Positions 57,239 through 64,000 of a stretch of 64,000 nucleotides of DNA are shown here, one piece after another. The notes under the pieces are model-generated. The model saw only the letters and a program-made list of their open reading frames with translations, searched no databases and was not told the origin of the DNA. The stretch lies in assembly GCA_009760855.2 (NCBI GenBank), contig WPIO01000090.1:750001-814000 (forward strand), read 5' to 3'. The stretch comes from Cristatella mucedo (lineage: Eukaryota > Bryozoa > Phylactolaemata > Cristatellidae). Numbering within the stretch: position 1 is the first letter of the stretch; each line of letters starts with the position of its first letter. Made by a program: the position numbers and the translations under genes.

Positions 57239-57465
57239 CATGCCACCACTTACAGGTCATGCTGCCACTAAACCACATTTGCATGCTGACCCTGTGCATG
57301 TCACCCATAACCATGTTACTCATTTTGTTTGTTTGTTAAGCATGATTTTAATCTCCACTCAATTGCATTTCCCTTTGAAGCAAATGTAAAGCGCCTAGGG
57401 AGAGAATGAGTTCTCTGAGGGCGCTTTATCAAGTGCAATGATATTATTAATGTTACTACTTACTA
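57239..57465 (+). mobile_element. L2-A LINE 3' end, short insertion in the split copy
   Basis: A complete 3' UTR from 'catgctgccactaaaccac' through 'gtgcatgtcacccataacc' to the intact tail (AAAGCGCC...GGCGCTTT, 'atcaagtgcaatg', ATT). Only about 225 bases long, so strongly 5'-truncated. Confidence 0.85.
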
Positions 57466-57560
57466 TTTTATTGAGTTTACTATGCAGCCGATGTAAGGCT
57501 CCTAGTATGAGTTGTAGTAATCTGAGGGAGCTAATCAAATGAGTTACGAATAACATTAAT
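57466..57560 (+). mobile_element. L2-A LINE tail, last part of the split copy
   Basis: 'ttactatgcagccgatgtaa', 'ggctcctagtatgagttg' and 'aatctgagggagctaatc' match the final 90 bases of L2-A, more decayed than the neighbouring tail. It completes the copy begun at 49,795 and continued at 57,108. Confidence 0.7.
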
Positions 57561-57904
57561 CTTAATGGTAACTAGATAGCAAATAGTAATACTAGATTTT
57601 TGTGGCAGCTAAATTACCGACTCCTGCACGACACGAAAGCCACCTTCATATTTTGGAACAGTTTTTTTACCATAGTAGATCCAAATCAAAGAGGTGAACT
57701 TATTAAATAAATCGTGGACTCAGGTACAGGCTTTGCCTTCGGATTAAACTTGGTGTTATCGCTTCGTTAAAAGACATTTGGAAGTTGACTCGTCCATACA
57801 TCTTTACACTACGAGAGAATATAGTTTCGTTGAATTTAACTCAGTTAATAGACAATTATAAAAGCATGCGTATAAATACGACATCTATTAAAATGTTGGA
57901 ATAT
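57561..57904. other. No recognisable feature
   Basis: AT-rich sequence separating the L2-A cluster from the GC-rich element. Confidence 0.5.
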
Positions 57905-59475
57905 AGCTTAGTATATTAGCCTGAGGAGCGTAGCCCTGCCAGATTTGCGGGGGCTACAGGTGACAAATTCATCGGGAACAGGAACCACATGGCTGCCGAC
58001 ATCGCATTGGCGGGCGAAATTCACAGCTGCCGAAACACTGCCTTTTCCGAGCACACAACGGCAGGGTCTTCCAGGCAGGTTTCTCTGTCTGGTCACCAGC
58101 TTCAAAGAGCACCGACAGGGAAGAGTCTCAGTCTCACCACTGCCGTCCGGAAGCCAGCAGTCCGGAAAGACCTGGCTATGGCTTCATACTTATCGACCTT
58201 TTTCCGTGCCGCCATCACTAGGGCGTCTTCGCTGCGGTAAAATGGCAGCCTTAAATCAAGTGTGACTGCTTCGGTGCCGATGTTGATTACCAGGTCCGGC
58301 TCTCTACGGCCGCAAGAGCCCTGATAAGGTGACCCTGAACCAGTTTTTGGCAAGCCATTATTGCTTTCAGCACCAGCCGGCAGCGGCTTCGAACGTGGCT
58401 GACATTCGCAACCACACTATTTCGTAAGCGGCAGCTGGCAGCCGTTCCGGGTTATGAGCTGCTTTGCTCCTAGCGTGCGCTGCGAACAATCGGCCAGGTG
58501 CAAAACGACAGTGCAAAACCCGTGGTCTGAAAGTGGCTGTGGGTCCCGAAACTGCCTATGGCTGGTGGACGGCGACCCTGCCCTGAGGATGCTGTGCTGC
58601 CCAAGCGTGGCCTTTTGCCAGCCTCGCGAACTCTTGCAGCTTGGATATGGAAAAGCGGCACATGAACGAATTATCCTTCTCGTCGTGGCCGGTTCACACT
58701 ATTAAGACGTCTGAACCGGTCAGCAACTCGTGGCCGGACAGCCACTTAAGGCATCGTCGTGCACCCGCTCTTTGCAAGGCTGAGCCTCACTCTGTTTTAT
58801 AGTACCAAAACCTTATTAGCTCAGGTACTGTGAGAGCTCCACGGCGGCCGATGTCGAGCCATCCATGCTGTAGATCGATCGGTCGAGACGATGAGATGCG
58901 AAGCCTAGCATTCAGACGTCGGGGAAGCAGAGCCTGCCTCAGATTTCGGGAAGGTCGCTGAGTTGGTCGAGAAGCATATGAGACACGTATTTCAGGCTGA
59001 GAATGGCATGAATCGGAAGCTTTTCAAATTGAAGTGCTGCAAACCCGCAAATGACCGGCTCGTAGAAAGCTCGTTGAGAGTCCTCTCTAACAGCTCCAGG
59101 ACATTCTTAGGTACCGGCTGCTACAGACAGATGTAATCAACCACAGGCTGAGCTGAAGTCCAAAAGGCATCGAGCTTTTGCCAGGGGACGAGAAGGCTTG
59201 CCTGCTGTCAGTGAATGTCCCTGTCTAGGGAGCAGCAGACCTACTCGATATTGGCCTTAGGTCTTCCGAGATTCTGACGGGCTATTAGGCAGGTCTTGGA
59301 CTCGATCTCTGGCATCACAGGAGTCTCCCTTCAGTTCAAGGAGACTGAAGTAGCTGCAGCCGTAGTGACTCGGCAGGCAACAAAGCTGCACTTATTTTCG
59401 GACACAACTGCATGCTGAGGGTCAGGTCAGCTCAGTCGGTGGCAATCACCAGGGCCTTCATACCGTTGGATGCAT
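57905..59475 (-). mobile_element. GC-rich remnant of an R2-superfamily (RLE-type) LINE
   Basis: About 1.57 kb, visibly richer in G+C than all around it. On the minus strand, in order: a segment with VREDSQRAFYEPVICGF and ALQFEKLPIHAIL (about 59,090-58,985), resembling the RT thumb region (LPxDTxxAFxHxPxxxGGLG) of R2/R4/NeSL/HERO-type LINEs. Next, CTVVLHLADC and TLGAKQLITRNG (about 58,515-58,440), resembling the zinc-binding CxxC...HxLxxC and RHN block, and then the restriction-like endonuclease. RT catalytic motifs were not found. Stops and frameshifts throughout. Family-level assignment within the superfamily is open. Flanks are not ribosomal DNA. Confidence 0.75.
58102..58353 (-). pseudogene. 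Restriction-like endonuclease domain fragment of the RLE LINE
   Basis: An 83-codon frame carries EPDLVINI followed by EAVTLDLRLPF, that is PD, twelve residues, D (codons at 58,255-58,299). It continues RSEDALVMAARKKVDKYEAI. The PD-(X12-14)-D signature with a downstream ALxxAxxxKxxKY is characteristic of the C-terminal nuclease that R2-superfamily LINEs use to nick the target. The frame ends in a stop at 58,102. Further residues may continue in another frame to about 57,908. Upstream text to about 58,560 is in the same frame apart from one stop. Confidence 0.78.
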
Positions 59476-59619
59476 CCAGCTATAAAGCTAGATTTATTGG
59501 TTTTCTTGTGCTTGTAAGCGTGCAAAGCATGTAAATGTCCCACAAAGCATGCAACCGGTTACTTAGATATATAAGAGCAGCTTCAAGTCACTGTAGTACA
59601 TTCAACGTGCGTGTAATTT

Positions 59620-59712
59620 TATGATGTTTTTATTGACTTAAACAATGATTGTACACAAGCTCTGAGAGAACTAGCTCTTGCTTGGTACTCAATACATGCT
59701 GTGAAGGAAGCA
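59620..59712 (-). mobile_element. Decayed L2-A or SINE tail
   Basis: 'attgtacacaagctctgaga', 'gaactagctcttgcttgg' and 'acatgctgtgaaggaagc' resemble the minus-strand L2-A terminal block. The stem is lost. Confidence 0.45.
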
Positions 59713-61049
59713 TTAAGATTAAGATCTTAATTTGTTATTTAACATGACTAGGCACTTATGTAAATTAATCGGGAATAGTTTTGCAAAGTATTCTTGAGAC
59801 TCGGCATACCCTATTCAAGTCCTCTCGTTATTTTATGAACATTAAAGCACAAATGTCTCAAAATAATAGATGTACTCTAATTTGTCTCCAATAAAGCTGA
59901 CACTTGCGATGCCAACACATAATGGTGTATTCAATTTCATCGAATTTAAACTATCTAAACGATATCTAGGAAACCACACCCATAATGATGGCATACTGCA
60001 AGGAGAGTGATGGAACTTTACCTAGCAGGCACGTTAGCTATTGCATTATTGTATTCCTCCAACGGTGTATGAATTAATGGCACACTATCTTAATAAAGTC
60101 TCGCCTCTTTTCAGGCAAATCAAGCGAGCCAGGGACAACAATTAAGCAATATGGTCCGGAAGTTGCATTTACCTTTATCTTGCTCTGGCCGAGCTCCTTA
60201 GCCGATGGGCCAAATCTGGTAGGTAATAAAGGTGAGATAACTACATCTCTAATGAGTTTATCGATAATTTTAAGGTAATTCCTTGACAGAATAAAGTTAA
60301 TGCCGACACAGAGAATCAAGATCATGTTTGTTTCGGTTATCCATGATAGCACTTCATGTAGGGCTGTAGTTTACTACGACTTTGTTGCCAAAGTTGTTGG
60401 TTCGAATCTTGTGATAGTTCTTCCTTTATTGCAGCTGCACATGACGGTGATGACCCCAAAGCCTCTTCTGCTGCTAGACAAAAGAAGCTTCTAAATCAGC
60501 TAGCCAATTTTTATTTATTTCAAATTGGAGCTTGTTCACATGGTGCTGGCATGTTTGGAGGATTCCCAAATGTTCAGAGCAAGAATTCATAACGAAGTTG
60601 AAAGCAAGTAGACATGTAAATCTCAGTGACTGGGCTTTCGGCCTGAGATTACACTCGCAATTGCAATTATAGATCAAAAGGCAAGCTTTTTATTTTTAAA
60701 TCGGCGAAATGTAACTATTGCCTAACTGTGTTGAGAAAATGCTTCTTTGCTCTTGCTGATCTACGTAATCGGTAATCATATACACTTCAATTTTTGGAAT
60801 GCTTGGGAACAGTCAAGCATATACACAGTAAAGCGATGCTTGTCAAACTATGAAGCAATTAGAGTCTAGATATATTATCCATGCAATCTGGAAATATCGC
60901 AAGCCAACCAAATCGAATTGAGCTTAGGCAGTGACGTCCGACTACGGCCATCGTTATCTTTCCCTTATTGTGTTTCTAAACAGTTTTGCAGCTCACACAA
61001 TAACTTTATCTAAAACAGAAGAGCAGCTAGCTTCCGGCGTCTAAGTAAG
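59713..61049. other. No recognisable feature
   Basis: 1.3 kb of AT-rich sequence. A B-box-like 'ttggttcgaatcttg' at about 60,399 has no convincing A box. Minus frame 60,074-60,352 (92 codons) has no domain. Confidence 0.45.
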
Positions 61050-61620
61050 TCTGGTTGCCACTTGGAATCGCCCTTATATCCGATGATTGACAAAGCTGTT
61101 CGTGGAGATGCATTGCATCGCAAATTAAGCCGACCAATCACAAGGTACCTCCCACGTGAATGTTAGGCAATTAGTGCTGTCGACTAGGCTTAATCATTTC
61201 GTACCCACATTCTCGTTATGTTACTGCGTGGGCTAAGCTTCGCATCAGGCCTGTCTTTGAATAGCAATAATGGCACTTAAGGCATCTATAACCTGGTGAA
61301 TCGGAACCCTATTAAGTATAGAATTTATTCAGAAAATGTTATTTATAGAAATATTAATAATACACCAGAGTTCCCCACCTGTTGACTCGCTCTAGTGATT
61401 CAAAGTAGAGTATCAGTAAGTTACAGGCCACTTTTAGTTTTAGCAGTCACCATCTGGCCGCTTGACCTAGAAAGTACTGGTAAATTATCTCGACTTAATT
61501 ATTCAAGGATTTTGTTGAAGCCTCAACAACGTGAACCTGTTCTACGTTTTTGCTTAGGTGTGCTACACATAAACGGCTATGACTTGATTACACGTAAATG
61601 ATTGTCTACACTCTATCATA
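61050..61620. repeat. Unclassified dispersed repeat R, uninterrupted copy
   Basis: About 570 bases matching 45,310-45,480 plus 47,301-47,700 in the same order and orientation. This copy shows the pre-insertion arrangement. No terminal repeats, poly-A, coding frame or pol III boxes were recognised, so the element type is unknown. Confidence 0.75.
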
Positions 61621-61861
61621 TCATTGCTAACAAAATGAACAGCCTTATACAGCAACCATGTTTTGTCGTTACTGGCATGTTGCTAACTTCAAGATTTAGC
61701 TTCGAAAAAATACAATAAATTGCAATCACTTTTGCCATTTCTGTCGTAATTTTCTTAGCTAAAGGTGGTATTTGTTTTGCAAATCAAAGATTTCAAAGCT
61801 TCTATTGCAGTTTTAAGAGAGGGTGGTGTTGTGCCAAGTGTTCATGGCTGGTTTCAATGTA

Positions 61862-62115
61862 ATGTAGTCTATCTTTGTCTGTAACCCTAAAAAGTCATAA
61901 ATACCATGTGGGTGTTGTGCAGGAGAGTTGTGCATAGCTCATTCGCAGCCTAATCGGCTTTCGGTACCCATTCATAGCCAGCACACCGACTCACGCAACA
62001 AAAAGAAAGTGGCAAGCATAGCAGAGTCAGGAGAGCAGTTTAGGATGTTAGTAACATGGAAGTAGCAGCAGAGGACAGCTGAAAAGAATGAGCCTTAATC
62101 GGCAGTATGAGAGTA
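61862..62115 (-). mobile_element. L2-B LINE 3' end
   Basis: Reading leftward: 'ttcttttcagctgtcc' and 'tgctacttccatgttactaa' equivalents (62,095-62,050), 'tgactctgctatgcttgcc', 'ttgttgcgtgagtcgg', 'aactctcctgcac', and the terminal 'agggttacagacaaag'. Strongly 5'-truncated. Confidence 0.82.
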
Positions 62116-62374
62116 GTTGATCGCTCTATTTGCTAGAACTGGCAACATCCTTTAAGGATGCTTTAAGTATTATCGTACCAGAGAATCACTTACTCGAGCA
62201 GCATCAGTTAACTTAGAGCTATGGTGAACAGCATGCTTGATAACTACATATTACAACTTACTATATCCTTCGAACAAAATTTCCATTTTACATCAGAGCA
62301 GTGAGCCATTTCGTTAGCAACCTCTAGTGTTTTTTCCAGGAATCTAACTGAGCAGTGGGATCGCCTAACTCGTG

Positions 62375-62470
62375 AACAGTAATGGCTCACTAGGTAAAGC
62401 CATGCTTTTCGTGAACTCAGCTCCAAGGACGTGGGTTCAAATTCTGTGGTGGGCGATCCTTTACCACTAA
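62375..62470 (+). mobile_element. tRNA-like sequence, possible second SINE head
   Basis: A-box-like 'tggctcactaggtaaagc' at 62,383-62,400 and B-box-like 'gtgggttcaaattctg' at 62,431-62,446. The spacing is about 7 bases longer than in a standard tRNA, as in tRNAs with a long variable arm. The head differs from the SINE elsewhere in the window, and the L2-A tail does not follow. A tRNA pseudogene is equally possible. Confidence 0.4.
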
Positions 62471-62699
62471 TGCATGCAGTGGTGATGGCCATCAAGGTTC
62501 TTCTATATTTTAAAAAAGAGGCAGTTAAATCAACTGGTATTTTTTTTGTTAAGCTAACAGTGGTGGAACCAATGGCATGCACGCATTTGAGCTGTAAATA
62601 CATCACCTTGCAGTCAATGCTAAACTGAAAAACATAAATGAAATACCTTCGTTACTAACCAAATCGTTTGAAGAGCAGCTCGTGGCCTAGTTATTCCTG

Positions 62700-63862
62700 A
62701 GAATAAGAATCATACACTCCTTAAAGAGCCCCGAGAAAACTCAATCTTTTTACATGCATTTTCCATTCGCTGCAAAGGAAACACAATTGAATGGTGAGCG
62801 AAAAAGCCATGCACGATAACAAATATGAATGACGTTGTTAGGGGTGATCTTACCTGGGTTAGCATGCAAGTGTGGTTGGTGCCAGCATGCATCAGTTAAT
62901 GCGAACATAGGCACATCAAGCATAAATCGCCGTGATAATTAAATACAGTCATATACAGGTGCTTTTAATTTTTTTTATTGTGGTCAAGCCAGGGTCGTAA
63001 TGATCCAAATTGGGAGTGAGATCCAGGCTTGTGGAGCATTTAAACTGAATGCACAATCTCCAAATGATTTGAGGTTTGTACGAGGTATTCCGAAACGGTT
63101 GGATTCCTAAAAGCGGGTGGTACGACGCTTGGCCTTGTGGGGGAGTAGATCTGATAGGCAGGCTGGAGCCTAAATATGAAGTGACCTGAAAGTGAGCTAC
63201 ACAAACTTGAAGTCGATTCCTAAAAGCGGGTGGTACGACGCTTGGCCTTGTGGGGGAGTAGATCTGATAGGCAGGCTGGAGCCTAAATATGAAGTGACCT
63301 GAAAGTGAGCTACACAAACTTGAAGTCGATCCGTTTCTTGACAAGTAGCTAGAGGAGACCGGCGAGAAGTAGTGGGATGTGGCAACTGTAAATATCAAGA
63401 CAGACAAGCCTAGCTGCTGGGTTTGCACCAGCTTTAAGTGCCTTATTGCACATGCCGGTAGGTGAGCAAGGCCGGATGTCACAAGTGTATCGACCAACTT
63501 TGATATATTATCTATATTTAAAAAACTTCGAATTTTAGCATTGGTATGTAGCTGAAAGTAGGAATGCTCTACTGTTGAACTGATCCGGTCGTCTATCAAA
63601 AGATGACTTAGGAACATGTTACCTAGATCGCTTGCGGATTTAACAGTATTTATGCCGGCTGAGCCAAATTTGAGCGTTATATTTTTAGAATTTTAAAACG
63701 AACCTGATTTCCCCACAGTAAGTAAGCTAGTCTTATCGTAATTTTATGTAAGAAAAGATTGAGCCATTATTTTGAGAACGTCATCAATACGTGCTCATTC
63801 CCTAATAAACAGGCCAAAAAACTCGAATCAGCAGAGTTGGATGATCTCAAATTCAAGGTAAA
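62700..63862 (-). mobile_element. L2-A LINE remnant, tail to downstream of motif C
   Basis: Minus-strand copy from a decayed tail ('agagccccgagaaaactcaa', 'cattttccattcgctgc') through the 3' UTR ('ggttagcatgcaagtgtgg'), GDLAL-like, HWLPV, NSAAR and STVEHSYFQLHTNAKIRS blocks, to the ACIDDI equivalent at about 63,780 and the DPSQTSNT-equivalent near 63,840. The frame 62,949-63,617 (222 codons) is open but switches between frames of the ancestral protein, and it contains an internal duplication. Confidence 0.85.
63102..63327. repeat. Perfect 113-bp tandem duplication inside L2-A
   Basis: Units 63,102-63,214 and 63,215-63,327 look identical base for base, starting 'gattcctaaaagcgggtgg' and ending 'caaacttgaagtc'. 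GAT occurs at each junction. The duplicated text covers the SNSLE to VLSLT coding segment. Confidence 0.97.
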
Positions 63863-64000
63863 GAGATCACCTTGTTAATTTTCTTTCATCTTGCAGTGGC
63901 AGTAACGTCGTTCTGCCAAATAAAGTAGTTGTGTAGAACTAAGGTATCCAGTTCAAATATGCAATTCATGAGTCTATGCAACCTTCGCTTTGTCAAGAAT

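Noticed and set aside
57945-58265. Plus-strand frames in the GC-rich island
   Set aside because: The minus strand carries the ordered RLE-LINE motifs. The plus frames are longer only because GC-rich sequence has few stops.
60399-60413. B-box-like 'ttggttcgaatcttg' as a tRNA
   Set aside because: No A box or acceptor stem at the right spacing. A single B-box match occurs by chance.
1-64000. CRISPR arrays, operons, phage or bacterial defence systems
   Set aside because: No direct-repeat/spacer pattern, no ribosome-binding-site-led gene clusters. The sequence is that of a repeat-rich eukaryotic genome.

Overview
This window looks like repeat-dominated, gene-poor DNA from an animal nuclear genome. 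It is AT-rich (by eye about 60% A+T), full of stop codons in every frame, and I recognise no host protein-coding exon, rRNA gene or intact tRNA gene. Almost everything interpretable is a dead mobile element. The organism is probably an invertebrate metazoan, because it carries L2/CR1-type LINEs, a tRNA-like SINE that shares their 3' tail, and a SPIN-like hAT MITE. The sequence alone does not identify the species.

The main component is one L2/CR1-like non-LTR retrotransposon family, called L2-A here. About thirty pieces lie on both strands. Nearly all are 5'-truncated, and most end in the same 3' signature: an AAAGCGCC...GGCGCTTT stem-loop, then an ATCAAGTGCAAT-like sequence, then (ATT)n. Two near-full-length copies lie head-to-tail on the minus strand (about 50.06-57.1 kb). 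Together they show the family's architecture: an N-terminal extension of about 125 residues, an apurinic-type endonuclease (TET, GDFN and SDH motifs), a reverse transcriptase (DPIPT, LDLSAAF, GSVLGPVLF and YADD motifs), and an HWLPV-type C-terminus. Both have frameshifts. A second, more divergent L2-like family (L2-B) ends in a GAGTTACAGACGGAGATAC-type tail and occurs eight times. A tRNA-like SINE with the L2-A stem-loop and ATT tail occurs six times.

Layout: 0-5 kb, scattered L2-A remnants; 5-8.1 kb, four degraded minus-strand L2-A copies in series; 8-17.5 kb, mostly unrecognised sequence with SINEs and L2-A tails; 17.5-21 kb, a plus-strand L2-A copy split by a minus-strand copy, then SINE and L2-A pieces and an (AC)n(AT)n tract; 21-31.5 kb, L2-A and L2-B pieces and a 187-bp hAT MITE with a perfect 8-bp target-site duplication at 22,984-23,186; 31.5-35 kb, SINEs and unrecognised DNA; 35-47.7 kb, many L2-A copies, two of them with open C-terminal frames of about 280 codons; 47.8-49.8 kb, tandem and simple repeats plus unrecognised DNA; 49.8-57.6 kb, a multiply nested L2-A cluster; 57.9-59.5 kb, a GC-rich remnant of a different LINE class carrying an R2-type restriction-like endonuclease motif; 59.7-64 kb, an unclassified dispersed repeat (R), an L2-B tail, a tRNA-like sequence and a terminal L2-A copy with a perfect 113-bp tandem duplication.

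The window is best read as an archive of retrotransposition. Older copies are split by younger ones, so relative insertion order can be read at several loci. No cellular pathway, operon or defence system is present. Boundaries of degraded copies are by-eye alignments between copies inside the window and are good to roughly 10-40 bases.
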